This document shows positions 27,186-39,785 of a DNA stretch of 64,000 nucleotides, piece by piece. The translations under genes were made by a program, and so were the position numbers. Each line of letters starts with the position of its first letter. Position 1 is the first letter of the stretch. Where the stretch lies: positions 12,706,501-12,770,500 of the forward strand of contig NC_051094.1 in the NCBI RefSeq assembly GCF_901709675.1, read 5' to 3'. This DNA is from Syngnathus acus. Lineage: Eukaryota > Chordata > Actinopteri > Syngnathiformes > Syngnathidae. The notes under the pieces are model-generated. The model saw only the letters and a list, made by a program, of their open reading frames with translations. It searched no databases and was not told the origin of the DNA.

Positions 27186-28170
27186 TTGTATTCTATTTCC
27201 ATTTTAATTCAAGTTAAATGCATTTTAATCCCACGTATTTGAAATTTTAGTGCCTGATTGCAGTTGACTATTAGTTTGAGCTCAAGATAGGATCAAAACA
27301 GACTCAATTACAAAAGCAGGATAATCTAATTCTAAAAATGTAATTTGCAGGGCTCTTCTGTTGTGATTTATATTAGTGCACAACGAATATATTCAGAACT
27401 TCCTTTTAAACTGTCACAAATTCCACATCTCACGAGGATGGCCGAACTTAATTAAGTTTGTCTCATGTCTCCTGCTCCCAAAACCTTGCCTGTTCCAGAG
27501 CAAAAACCACAGAAAATGTAAACGTAAATCTAAACATACTACTTTGGATCATGATACATTTGATGCTGAATGAAGACTGCTGAGGGCATGCTGCCAAAAC
27601 ACAGTGAGCTGCAATATACACAGTCTTAGCATTTTGCGAATATAGCAGCTATTTTTTCAAGCTTTTGTAAGCTTTCCGGCATCATTGTTTTCCCACACTC
27701 CTTCAGCTGCTACTTGAAACCACAGAGCTGCTTACTTGATTGATGGCTCCCTCTTTAGCAGCTACATTTCTCATGGAATGTCATAGAATAAGAGCTAATA
27801 GAGCACTTGGCATTTTTAGATTGCCTGAGCTCTTCCTGAAACTTTTTTGTTTGAAAGGGCACGGTGTGTTTGACACTACACTTACACTAAATCTGAGCCT
27901 TTTTTTTTTTTACAAAAAAGATGACAGAATAACAACAATGGAGACATTATTCAAATTAATACCAAGGACCTCAGACCAAGTTAAGAGTGACAAAAAAGAT
28001 AACAGAGTAATAAGGATGAAGAAATGATTCAAATTAATGCAGTAAGTTACATACCAAGGACCTCAGGCCAAGTCAAGAGTGACGTACCAGAAATAAGCAT
28101 GTTGGAATGATGGTCTTTCTTTTCTGAGCATCTGACAGTGTGTAATGGTATTTTTGTGTCCCCCGCACAG

Positions 28171-28909
28171 GTATCTGGGCATCACACGGCCCCTAACCTA
28201 CCCAGCACGACAAAATGGTCAGCTCATGGCAAAGATGATCTTGGGTGTGTGGTTGGTGTCAGCATCCATCACTTTGCCCCCCTTCTGTGGCTGGGCCAAA
28301 AACGTCCACACGGCCGGCGTGTGCCTCATCAGCCAAGACATTGGCTACACCATCTATTCCACAGCCGTAGCCTTCTACATCCCTATGCTGGTAATGCTGT
28401 TCATGTATTACAAAATCTTCCGGGCAGCCCGCAAAAGTGGTGCCAAACACCGCTTCACTGACCTTTCTCGCCGGGAGCGCCTGGAAACGGTGACTAATGA
28501 GGCGCTACGAATGCAAGGCCTAAAGCCTCCTGGTGTGGCAGAGGAGTGCGCCGCCCTGTCCCGACTGCTGAACCGTGAAAGGAGAAACATCTCCATTTTC
28601 AAACGAGAGCAGAAAGCGGCCACAACACTGGGGGTTATTGTGGGGGTCTTCACTGTGTGCTGGCTACCATTCTTCATTCTATCCACTGCGAGGCCCTTCA
28701 TCTGTGGGGTCGTGTGCAGCTGTGTGCCCATCTGGTTGGAGCGCACGCTGCTCTGGTTAGGTTATGCCAACTCCCTAATGAACCCCTTCATCTATGCCTT
28801 CTTCAATCGAGACCTACGCTCCACTTACCGTGACCTTCTACGCTGCAGATACCGAAACATCAACCGCCGTCTGTCAGCGGTGGGCGTGCACGAAGCCCTC
28901 AAGGTCTAA
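28171..28909 (+). CDS. htr7: 5-hydroxytryptamine receptor 7, coding exon 2 (residues 156-401)
   Basis: Completes DRY (155-157) and encodes ICL2 through the C-tail. ICL2 holds LGITRPLTYPARQNG. C207 in ECL2 pairs with C131. TM5 has S219/T220 (5.42/5.43) and P227 (5.50), with the TIYSTAVAFYIP block typical of 5-HT7. ICL3 is about 240-300. TM6 has CWLPFF with W320 (6.48). ECL3 is cysteine-rich (C334, C338, C340). TM7 has W351, GYANS and NPFIY (360-364). Helix 8 has NRDLRSTYRDLL and C381, a possible palmitoylation site. The protein ends HEALKV at 401. Mammalian 5-HT7 continues past this HEALK block into an alternatively spliced tail, so this tail is short. The AAG/GTCTAA at the end could be a weak donor instead of a stop context. 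Confidence 0.96.
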
Positions 28910-29100
28910 AGAGGTTTTGCAGCAGACAGTGACTTACAGAGCGAGACGTGGTGGCCCTGCGCTTGTACTAGTGCACCTCGTGGATTGTGGCGTGTACGCA
29001 GCAGGCCTGTAGATAAAACACATTCTGACAGAATGTGAGTCACTGTCAGTAGCTTTCCGGTCCCACTGAGAAGGCAGATAGACAGCGTTATCATTGCTGT

Positions 29101-29103
<3 letters not shown>

Positions 29104-29136
<33 letters not shown>

Positions 29137-29139
29137 GTG
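29104..29139 (+). repeat. (GT)n microsatellite in htr7 3'UTR
   Basis: Near-perfect GT dinucleotide run with one GC interruption. Confidence 0.95.
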
Positions 29140-29321
29140 AAGAGACACAGTTATGCTATTTTGGAAAAGAAAATCATAGACTGAACTTTGTGAAATAATC
29201 AAGTCGACTGCTTTTGTGCATTTATTGGTGGGTGACAAGCTGTGTTACACAATCAATCATCTTGTGCTCTTCAAAGATAATGGAGGCTAATCGATTTCTG
29301 TATACTACAAAAATGATGTTC

Positions 29322-29327
29322 AATAAA
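29322..29327 (+). terminator. htr7: Polyadenylation signal AATAAA for htr7
   Basis: First canonical hexamer after the htr7 stop codon, 413 bp downstream. A T/G-rich stretch follows within about 40 bp, as expected for a cleavage site. Confidence 0.6.
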
Positions 29328-30234
29328 GAAACTTGGTCGGGCACAAAGCATATTAAGTTCTTCTGTTGAACAAATTCTGTGTATTTTCCTGTGCACTTCT
29401 GTTAGAAGTCATCGTTTGAAAGAGGTTGTCTTACTGAATAAATGAGAAAAAAAACAACCAATAATTTAAAGTGTGGCGATGAAAGTTGTCATGGATTATA
29501 CGAGTAAAAATATCTATGATTTGTTTGTTTGACTTGAAAGATCTGTCCCACACGTTACTTTTGGATTTTAAATAGTCAAATGTCACCATAAGAGTTCCAT
29601 GTTTCACACTGTCACACACTTGAATTCTGTCTTGAGTTTTTCCACGACTTGTTATTTTTCACACCACAGTTGTCTTGCTGACCTCGATAAAACAAGTCAA
29701 CGTATCACTTTAAGAGACAATAAGATCCAGAGACTGCTCCCACTGGTAGTCAAGAGTGTCCCTAATCTTGTATGTGAGATGAACCGTCACAACATATCAC
29801 TCCCATTACAAGTCTTTGGTGACTTGTACAACTTGTCTCACATGCCATCAGTCAAACAGTGTGTGCTGATTCTACCTCGACTTTTGACAATACTCTACAT
29901 TACCTCCGGGCTGATGTGACTCAATATTCTTTTTGTAATCAATCGCTGTTTTTCAATCATGTGATGTGGATCTCGAACTGCCCTCTTTCAGCACTGACAT
30001 TATCTTTAGTGGCAAAGCATCTACAGTATTAACTTTGTAAATAAAGAAATACCCAGTTATAAAGTCACTGTGGTCCTGGTCAATTCTCATGTTATTTTGG
30101 GTTCAGTTTGGGTTCATACACACATATCCACTCCACAAAGGCTACGTACATCTTGTTATTCGCACACCGGCTTCTTAAGCAAGATTGCCTTCTGACTGAC
30201 TTTAGGGTTCATACAGACAAAGGTACACCTAAAG

Positions 30235-30540
30235 CAGGGGTGTCAAACTCATTTCTTTTGCGGGCCGCATTGTAGTCATACCTTCTTTCGGAGGGCACTT
30301 ATGACTGTCAACCCAAATAAATGTATGAGCACCTCATTATGTACAGTAAAAGCTACAAAACAAACTGACAAATAACTCGTTTTCAAATCAGACAAGTAAA
30401 AACTGGTCAAATATAAAAAAAAAAAAAAAGATATTAAAAGTGATGACAATTTGCAATTCTAGTAATGAGACACGAATTTGATGCACAATTTGTCTTCGCG
30501 GGCCGTATCTGGCCCCCGGGCCATGAGTTTGACATCAGTG
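30235..30540. mobile_element. Short hAT-like element (306 bp) with 8-bp TSD, copy A
   Basis: Ends CAGGGGTGTCAAACTCA and TGAGTTTGACATCAGTG are inverted repeats. The flanks are ACCTAAAG (30227-30234) and ACTTAAAG (30541-30548). A diverged relative is at 48672-48972. Confidence 0.85.
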
Positions 30541-33530
30541 ACTTAAAGGCTTGCTTGAAGCCATTTTCAGAAGTGCTTGACAGTGTTTGATTTGTTTGCT
30601 AGCACCGACAGAATATATTTAAATCATAGACGGGTGGGTGGGTGATAAATGTCTGCCAGTTTCTTGATAAAGCCATTTTGTAGTGCACAGCCGGAAGAAG
30701 TGGTGTGAATGTTTGTTATGCAGTTTGAGCAGTGCAAAAGTGGTTTTTGAAACCTCCAGGAAGATGGCGCGAATGTCATTCTAAACCTCAAATCTAGCCA
30801 GCTGAAGGGTGTTGATGGTTTTTCTTCCAAGTGCCGCATACAGAAAAATAGAAGGATGCAAGGGCCTATTTGATTTTGTTTTGCAGCTACCTTTGCCGCC
30901 AGCACTCATTCATACAGAATGGAGAGGTCAGTCTCATAGTTTTGGTCACCTCTTTGAGTCAATGGCTCGTCTACTCCACGGTGTCCGAAGCCCTCTGCGA
31001 GACAGCTGGCATGACCGTAAATGGCCCCTGGATTGTTGGGAACCATTGCTCTACCTTACTTGAACTTACCTAAAAAATATGATAAATATGTTTATACATA
31101 TTCGAACATTACCGTTTTGGGTTACCCATTCTTGCGACTGTTTTAAATTATTCTGTGTAATTGTCCATTTGACACTGAGGATCCTTCGAATCCCAATGAA
31201 CATTGATCAAAAACCTTTTCAAAAGTTTTTATGGGCAGTACATAAAAGATGTTTAGTGGCCTGAATGTGAACTATTCTCAACAGAGTGACACAAAATGAA
31301 AATACTGATTCAAAAGTGCCTGAAGTATATGTCCTCTGCCAGCGTGTTGACATTTTGCCTAGGAACATGAAATAGCAGTCAGCCTCAGTGCACCTTGTGC
31401 AGCCCCGTAACAATGTCCAATCTCCAAGCATCCATGTCAGCAGACATTACACTTGGGGGCATCAGCGGCACCACATTTCACTCACAGCGAATGTGGTTTG
31501 TATCCTGAGCCTGCTTTGCGTGTGTGACACGGTGCTGAGCTGGCGATGGTGATGGGAAAATGCGCATGTGATGATTCAGAGGAGGGAAGCAAGATAGAAG
31601 CAGATGATTCTTGCCCAAACGAGATGCCATCCAGAAGATTTTTGTACAGTGCTGACAATGCAATTTTTAATGTGCTCTTGTAATTATGGGAGGAAGCTTG
31701 GATTATTTTTGGGGAAAGACATCTCTTTTTAATTGAATACTGTGTCTTGCACCGAGAGTATGTCACCTCTGCCTTGAAGACACAGGGCTCGATAAGGAGA
31801 AGCAATTTGATTTAGACTGTTGGGACAGGAAGGATGCGAGAAGGGTAATGCATAACGCTTTCCACTTAAAGGAATGTCAACGGTACATATTCTTCTGGTG
31901 CAAATAATTATTTATGGTAGCAAAGGCGCGACAAAACGCATATATACTCACGTAGTGCATCTAAAAAAGTGAGTCACACCACACTTACCTAAACAGTACA
32001 AAATGATTTAAAAGGTCAATAGCAAAAAACCAACGATGCTTGCTTTTTACATAAAGAGTGCTGGAAAGTGTTATGGTGATGAAACGGGAATCGAGTTTAA
32101 CAACGAAGTGCTTTTTAATTTCTGAGTCAGTATTGCAAGCCCAACTGCATACGTAAGCAAAGACACAAACACAAACCCATTTCTAGTATAAATTAAACAC
32201 CCGAGTTGGGATCCACCTCAAGCTTCAGTGCTAAAGCTAACAGGTCCTCCTTCGTCATTGTTTTTCTCCTTCAACATCAGACATACCTGTAAATATGTAA
32301 CGGATGTTTTTCAAAGTTGATAACCCATTGATCACAAACAGATGCGCCTTCTACAAGTGCATTCAGCCAATATTGTGTTTTAATCCTAGAGGCCAACAAT
32401 ATTCCAAAAGGACCCAGAACTATATTCTGATGTGGCTCCTGAACATACGCTCTTGGAACAGCTTGAGTCACTCAAATAAAACTGATACACGCTTACAGTC
32501 ATCAATTCGATTTGAAGAGCTGTTTAGAAACTGACACTTGCGCAACTAGAAGACACAAAGCTTGGGGGTAGACATGAGTCTTAGCCCCAACTACAAGAAA
32601 CATTCAGAACAAGCAATAAAAACAAGTGCAATCTAGTGTCACCTAGAGCCTACTTTAATTTAATCAATAAAGCACTCATGGCTGATAAATATACTCCCCC
32701 GTTCTTCAGTTTTAACGGAAATGTGTTTGGCAACAAAGAAAAGTGTATTTGCTGATCGTATTCTGATTGTCGACCAACCACATGTCCCACTTATACGGTA
32801 ACTAATCAAGCTACATTAACAATATGTTGCCGGCAATCACGGTGAGCCCTTTTCAGCCCACCATGGACAAATCAGCATGGGCAAGGGACAATGTGGAAGG
32901 AATGGGCGGGAAAACGTGATCATATGTGTGCTTCTGAAAGGGGCTGAGCCACTGTTTCCCACACTGAATGAGGGTTACCATTAGAATTTGAAGTGATTGT
33001 TTTTTATAATTTTGTCCTCATTAGCATATTTGGTATCAGAGTAATCTAAAAACAGTTCAAAGTAACCATGTTAAATTACTTTAATAGTACAGTACTTGGA
33101 TTACTTTATTACTATATCGGATGCATTTTTCAAATTACGCTCCCAATCCTGGAGGCCGATCACAATTTGAGTGACGGCTGTTACCCTATACCACTTCCTC
33201 CGGGGATGACCTCCATTAAATTAATTTGCAGGCTTATCTGCAAAGTGCCGAATCAAATAATTTATTTTGCCAGCTTTTTTTTCCTCAAGGCAGTGTTCTG
33301 TAATTAGCTTTTGCTGGAAGGTGAATGCATGCATGCTTTTTAATGTTGCTGGCTTCAAAGGAGTTGCACGAGGCCATGCGGACAGTGCACTTCAAAGTGA
33401 ACGGAATTTCTTTCCTACCCAAGCCTTAATTCATTCACTGTCATGTACTCTGGATGTAAGATGTCTACACACCAAGGACGTGTGGTCAGGGCAAAGCCTT
33501 CCTGTGCTCTCCACTGCATGTGAAGAATAA

Positions 33531-33568
33531 ACAACAACATCAACAACAACAACGACGACGACGACGAG
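33531..33568 (+). repeat. Compound (CAA)n(CGA)n microsatellite
   Basis: Runs of CAACAACAA pass directly into ACGACGACG units. A (TA)n tract follows at about 33639-33654. Confidence 0.9.
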
Positions 33569-34709
33569 AAAACCTTTTATAATGATTACATTTCATTCTT
33601 AATGTGATCCATAGACACCTCTGTTCAAATTTCAGTGATATATATATATATATATGTTTTTTGTGATATATAAAAAAAAATAACAGGAACGAGAAAAAGC
33701 ATTTCCAACCTTCCTTCACTATGAATGTCACTATTTATGCCTCCAATAGGTACAGAGACAAACAGGTGAGTAACGACATAGTGCAAAGTAAAGTTCAGAT
33801 AAAGGGCAACTGCACATTTTAAAATGATTTGAGGCCTTGAACGGGTAAGAGTCTATGCATGAAAAGAGGTATACTGAATGTATTCAGAAATTAGTTATTC
33901 CTGTCATTGATACAGGAGAACATATGTATGACCTAGTGTATTTTAACAATTCTATACACAAATTGTGGATTTATTTACTGGTTTATGAGTGTGGTTTACC
34001 AGAAATTTGGTAATTCCGTTGTCTTTAGATTTTATTGGAAGTTTGTTGTTTTTGATGTGTCCAGTGTACATATTGCTTGTCAAACGATATTTTGATGTTA
34101 GCGTTATTTCGCATGTTTTTTCAATTTGCGCTGTTACGTCAAGGTAATACTTCCTAATGGAGCGCCAACATAACCTCCAGGAGGACAATTTGCGCCTGCT
34201 ATGTCTTTCGCTTACTCCGGCAATAACAGAAATGCGGCTACTGAAATCACAGACGTACGGTATAGACGCTTTGTTCTGACATTACGGAATAGGTGTTTTC
34301 ATGCGCACTAATCATACTACAAATCGACATAAATCAACCCTCTTATTTGGAATAAAATCTTGATTGGAAGGGGTTTGATCCGATGAGAATATTACAAATT
34401 GGGTGTGTACACGAAGCATTTTTATTCCGATCAGGCTTTAAAACTAAATGCATCCATGTAAACGTACGCAGCCAATGTTGTTTAGGAATACACAAGCAAG
34501 GCAGGGAAATGTACACTGTAATAATGTTGCAACAGAACACTTAACAGCCATAGAGGGCAGGCAAAAAAAGCATAAAGTGCTAAAAGAGAACCTGCAGTAG
34601 ACTGAGATGGTCAAAAGGAGAAGGGCAAGGCAGCACAGTCAAATGGAGGCTTAGGCGATGGAGGAAGACCAACTTGCAGTGGCTCCACTTGAGATGTGAC
34701 TTCGAGGTT

Positions 34710-35320
34710 CTATTACTACCTATGAAATATTACATGGCTTAGCGGCTTCTTTTCTCGCCAACCTAGTTGTACCATAAGTTCCATCCTTCGTTCACAAAAC
34801 ACTGTTCTTTTAGTGACCTCAAGAACCAAAGAGAAGTCTGCAGGTTCGAGAGCATTCTCTATATGGGCTCCAGAGCTCTGGAATGCCCTACCCACAGATA
34901 TCAGAGCTGCTAGCTCAGTAAAAGCATTCAAGTCATGATTAAAGATGCATTTATTTCTACCAGGGACAAGAATGGGTTGGACTATCTCCTTGCAGGCGCT
35001 GCCATGACTGAAGGCGTCTTCCTGGAGCGCTTCATTTGTTCATGGAGATCTACCTTTTTTCATATATATTTCGTGTTGAGTGTTCAATGTTGCCCACTCT
35101 GCATCCATTGCAGCCTGGTCGTCCTGGAAGGGAAATCCTCCCGTTTGCGCTCCCTTCTCAAGGTTTCCCATTTTTCCCCAGTTGGGGTTTTGTGAGTTTT
35201 TCCTTGCCCTCCTGAGAGTCAAGACCAGGGGAGGTCGAGAATTATTGTTAACTGTGGCCATGTGAAGCCCTTTGAGACATGTTTGTGATTAAAGGCTATA
35301 TTAATAAAAATGGCTTGACC
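34710..35320 (+). mobile_element. 3' end of an L2/Rex-type LINE
   Basis: The plus strand encodes the C-terminus typical of these reverse transcriptases, SRAFSIWAPELWNALP followed by DIRAASSVKAFKS and a stop near 34937. After it comes a 3'UTR with TTTTCCTTGCCCTCCTG, AAGCCCTTTGAGACATG and GATTAAAGGCTATATTAATA. Upstream coding sequence is missing (5' truncation, usual for LINEs). Confidence 0.8.
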
Positions 35321-37683
35321 TTGTGCTCAGATGAGACGAGTGACTACTGAGGTAGGAGTGGGTGACTGGCAGAGTGGAGCGGTGGTGGGCTGTGTGAGAA
35401 AACACTGCAAGAGCATGCAGGCAGTATTAGTACAAAAGAAAAACTAGTACTTTATTTGGGGTGTCAGTGTTGTGCCGTTAACATGAGTTAGAACTTGGAA
35501 TATCAACACAATGTGAATGTGAACACAGCCACACTACAATTGTAAGAGACTGTGCGCACTTGTGCAACCAAACTATTTGAGTAATTCATAATTCCCCCCT
35601 CTCAAAAGAGTTTTATTTTTCTCAATTGAGCTGTACAATTTATTTATTTATTGATGGTAGATTTTCTCGAATGACACACAAAAGCCTGATATTTGAACAG
35701 TGGTGTGTAGACTTTATCCAGTATTATTCTATTGTTTCATCCCATATATTTATTTATTTTTAACATTACTTATGAACTCCCGCATAAGTAATGTCAAAAA
35801 ACAACAACATCTCACACATTTTATTATGTTTTTTTTAATCTTTTTAATGTTTTGAGAGCCAGGAAAGAAGTATGTTGATGTCAAGAATAATAGATCATCT
35901 TTTGCACCCAGGAGCGACAGTCCAATGAGAGTAAAACATGAAAATTACATCATAAATGGTAAATAATTCCTCTTTCTTAGCTGTCTGCCAGATTAAATTA
36001 CAATGTCAGAGATGCAGAGGGAAAGTATGAATGCATCGGGTTGTTTCTGTAGCTGATAACGCATTAACTGTTCATTGCATTGTTAAAACCTCTGACAAGT
36101 GTTGGACATAGGAAGATTTATCATTCATAACTTAGCACACAACAGCTTGGACATTCATTTGACATACAGCATAAAGCGTAGTAAAATGATTCACTCTGTC
36201 ATCTTTACATTATTTACAATGATATTTAAATGACCTTCCCACTTTTCTTCTCTCAATGGTATTTTAAAGTATGTATGCAATTATAACTTCATTTACATTT
36301 CAAATGGCTGTTAGCCAAACACTAAGCAACTTTCACCTCTTTTTAAATATTTTTTTACACTCAAATGCAAACTCCCATCTTGCTTTCCTCAGGCTGCTTC
36401 AGCTCATTTATGTAAAGAGAGCACCGAATAATGTGCGCATTATGCAAACCATTTTATCATATCCTACCAGGACACTCAGCATCGTTTTACATGGCTTATT
36501 AGAGCAGATTCACATCTGCGCATTCAGACTTTTCATTCAACCAGTACCATCCAATGCTTCTGTAATCTGAACTGGCATTGTGTGGACAGACTGAGAATGT
36601 GATTTGGCACAAATTGTGCAGGGATGGTTCCTGAGGGTGGGGAGCAATGTGTTATAATCTGGCTTCCTAATAAGATTTCAATTGAACGAAGGACAAAGGA
36701 TAAGGTGAGCGTGTCAATTTTTTTCCGTAACGTACAAAATCATATGCAATGTAAATGAAATCAATCGGGGGTGCAATTAAACAATTATAATAACAATCCC
36801 TTTCTGTTGTTTTTATTAAAACTAGTGGCATGAACGAACAGTAGATGAACTATGGGGGTGGAAAAAAGAAAATCACCCCTCTCTGGCCTCAACTTGTACC
36901 GCTAATTTCATTTGTAAGAAACCACTGTTCCTGAAGAAAAACAACCAATCAGACAAAAGAGTTGATTATACGTAATTGTAATAGAGCAAAGGTAGCATGT
37001 TCATCCCAAGCTGTCCTTACTGATGAGGACAGAGTGTATGACCCTTGGGATGGATATGAAGGATATTGAATAAATGCTCAAACAGCTTGCTATGCAGTAC
37101 TTATGCAGGGTGGGTGTGGACTCCCAGTGGAATATAATTTCAATAGGAAAGAAATTTTGTGTGCCAACTCTGGCTTGTCAGGTGGGAAGGAAGTAGCTCA
37201 TCTTGCCCATATTAATATGTACAAGGTAGCCTGTGCCGTATTATGTGGACTGACAGCAGTCAGTCTGTAAGTGTAAACTCCAGTTCACTCAGGTGCTCTG
37301 TGCCGTCTAAAGCTGTTATAGCACCAGTCAGTTTGTACCTGCCTCTTGTCACTGCACATTATTCCTGATCTCTGGTGCTGAGCTTGTCCAAAGATTTCCT
37401 GTCCCAGCATGTTGTCTGGCCGCTCATAAATGTCACCTCTATTTGCTCCCGTGACTCCCATCACACAATACTTGCTTGCTCACCTCTGGTATACTGTCAA
37501 GTGTTAAAGAGCAGTCACAATTGTTTGTCTTTGGCACTTGTGGGAGATAAAGTCAGGCTTACCAGTATAACCAAAAGTATTTTCATTGGTTTGGTCATTT
37601 TCTTACTCTAGATTGCACCCATACAACCACGCTGTGTACGGAATGACTATTTATGTTGACAACACATTTGCAGTTACATATTG

Positions 37684-37803
37684 CCCTGCAGTTGGTTGGA
37701 GACTAAACTTGGTTGTACCCTGCTTCTCATCCAAAGTCACCTAGGTTTGGCTCCAGATCACCAGCAATCCTAATGATGATAAATGGCATAGAAAATGGAT
37801 GGA
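37684..37803 (+). repeat. Decayed GGATGGATA-tailed teleost repeat fragment
   Basis: CAGTTGGTTGGAGAC, ATCCAAAGTCACCTAGG, TTTGGCTCCAG and AGAAAATGGATGGATA follow the same block order as 3480-3636. Confidence 0.6.
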
Positions 37804-38631
37804 TAAATTTGCATTTGGGATTTTATCAGCAGCACCTCCTGTAATAGAGGTTAAAAAAATTCAACAATCATTATAAAATTCATAAATTGGAGTAACATTC
37901 CAAAAATGTCTGTATTTACATTGTACTTTCACCATGGAAAAGAAAACTACAGTGAAATAAAAAAAAACTGCATATCTCCCATTGACAGCTAAGGAAAATG
38001 ACAATGCAATTTATGTGTGACTTCTTATTTATATTTCCAGCAGGAGAAAAAACATCCCATATTTGTTCTAACCTTATCGATTTCCTGAAAGCAACTTGCT
38101 TGGGCACTGATGATGACAAATTCTCATTCTGTAATATTTGTTTTGCAGTTTTGACCCCTTGTGTGGATAATGGTGCTTTGCAGAGGTTGAATACAACTCC
38201 AAAAAATCTGAACAGTCTAAACGACCTTCGGGAGACGATGCAGCTAGACACTGTTCTCTTTTTTTAGAGTTCAGTGCTCGATGACGCATGATGCAGCTCT
38301 TCTTCACTTCAACTTCATTGGGCATCGTTACAGGTAAACACTGAAACAGCAAGGGCAATTATATGATTGAGCGCTAGGCTTCAGTGCTCATAAAACCGCT
38401 GTATACTTGGAACAATGTGACTGTCTGAAGTGTTTTTGCAAAATGACTTGGGTTGATTCAAATTTGCAGCCATGACCAAAAATAACCAACCGCCTCTTCA
38501 TTTGAGTGCATCGTACAGCCTGAGAGATGACACTAGTTTTCCACACTATATACCCAACCCTTCATAAAATCAATACATCCCTTTTATTTAACAGTGGTAG
38601 TTTTGTTTATTTTTTTTACAAACAGCTCCTC

Positions 38632-38662
38632 ACCCCCCCCCCCCACACACACACACACACAC
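38632..38662 (+). repeat. Poly-C followed by (CA)n
   Basis: Thirteen C residues followed by about nine CA units. Confidence 0.9.
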
Positions 38663-39489
38663 AGGTTTTACTAACTATCTTTTATATGACTATTAGGAGG
38701 TACGCTTTTTTGGATGAATTAGTTGACGATTCATTTTTCGTAGATGTTGGCATGTTTGGATGCATCTTGTGAAGATATAGATGCTCAGAAGCAGCAGGGA
38801 GTTAAAGAAAAGGGCAACAGTCTGATCTAAGCCCTCAAGGAAGCCATTGAATTCTGTTAGCTAAGGATTTGGCGGAAGAGAAAGGACCCAGCTGGGCCAA
38901 CAATCCAGCACAAAGAGCTGCTATGACTTGGCTATCACACACATGCAAGCCTGATTAGCGTGCTTTTAGCCAGCCTCATTAAAAGTCACGCTAACAACAT
39001 GGGACAGTTGCGTGTTGTTGTTGATGTCAGCGGAGTATAAATTTACGGAGACGCATTAGTCACAGACCTCAAATTCTAACTTAAATCTACACAGAGTACA
39101 GTACTAAAATATGCCTTTGGATAAGAGGAGGGAGACAAAGAGTTAAAGCTGGCATGGGCATGTAATGCAAATGTCTTCAGGTCATCTGTAGACAGAACTT
39201 TTCACGGAGGTAAAATGTTACCCGATCATTCTTGTATAGATATGTCCTCAGATGACATGTTCTTTCTCAAGGAATGTTCTACCGCATCGGGAGGGCGATA
39301 TGATAACAGGCGAGATATACGTGGCTCTTGTACAATCATGGTTCCCTTCTCCTGTATACCAAACCCTTCGGTCCTCATCCGTCCGTCCTTCATAATAGAA
39401 TCATCTGTCCGTCATCTTCATTTTAAAAGCGCTTCCGTCACCGGTCCTTCCGCCTGTCCATCGTCAGTCCGTCATAATACAACAGATGA

Positions 39490-39785
39490 GAAACCCAATT
39501 TGATTAAAATGGGGGAGTGCATTGATCAGGTGCTGGTCAACAAGCCCCACCTCCAGCCTTGGCTCCAGAGGGGTTCTGCGGTGGCCAGTGTCCGGGAAAG
39601 GGAAATCCTGGTCCAACAATTTTATTCTAAGGGGTCTACGTGAGCCATCATTTGTCTAGTTCCTCACTCGGGGCTTGTTTGCCATGGCTGATCCTGCCAG
39701 GAGCATAAAGCCACATATAACTTTGCTCCTACCTATCATTGGGAGTCAGAGACCCACGATAAGGTGACGGCTCATGGAAGGGGCG
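39490..39785 (+). repeat. Dispersed repeat, second copy of the 18290-18490 family
   Basis: Blocks CAGGTGCTGGTCAACAAGC, CACCTCCAGCCTTGGCTCC, AGTTCCTCACTCGGGGC and GAGCATAAAGCCACATA match a known-looking teleost repeat and the copy at 18290. It ends ACGATAAGGTGACGGCTCA. The class is unknown to me. Confidence 0.6.

Larger units (their letters stand above)
7818..28170 (+). other. htr7: htr7 intron 1, 20,353 bp
   Basis: It begins GTACAG and ends in a pyrimidine-rich tract with CGCACAG. The phase-2 interruption at the Arg codon of DRY rebuilds D-R-Y-L-G exactly. The intron holds no other supported gene. It contains a hAT-like element (12929-13315), small tandem duplications, a LINE tail, a poly-G tract, a Penelope-like insertion (20770-21584), a decayed Tc1 element (22551-23050) and a tRNA-headed repeat (26756-27012). 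The stretches 7903-12920, 13324-16340, 23060-25700 and 27190-28170 show nothing I can name beyond short A/T runs and a CA-type tract near 10871-10915. Confidence 0.9.
28910..29345 (+). other. htr7: htr7 3'UTR
   Basis: Follows the TAA at 28907-28909. It contains a (GT)n microsatellite at 29104-29139 and ends around a canonical AATAAA at 29322-29327. Further AATAAA hexamers at 29437-29442 and 30040-30045 could give longer 3' ends. Confidence 0.6.
28910..34719. other. Gene-poor region downstream of htr7
   Basis: Apart from the htr7 3'UTR, copy A of the hAT-like element and microsatellites, I see no exon, RNA gene or named repeat between 29345 and 34719. Confidence 0.5.
35321..39370. other. Non-coding region, no gene seen
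   Basis: AT-rich sequence with a decayed teleost repeat at 37684-37803 and a C-run/CA microsatellite at 38632-38662. Open frames are short and unrelated to known families. Confidence 0.5.

Noticed and set aside
39215-39643. 142-codon plus-strand open frame
   Set aside because: Its second half is the dispersed repeat shared with 18290-18490, and the first half has no motif.
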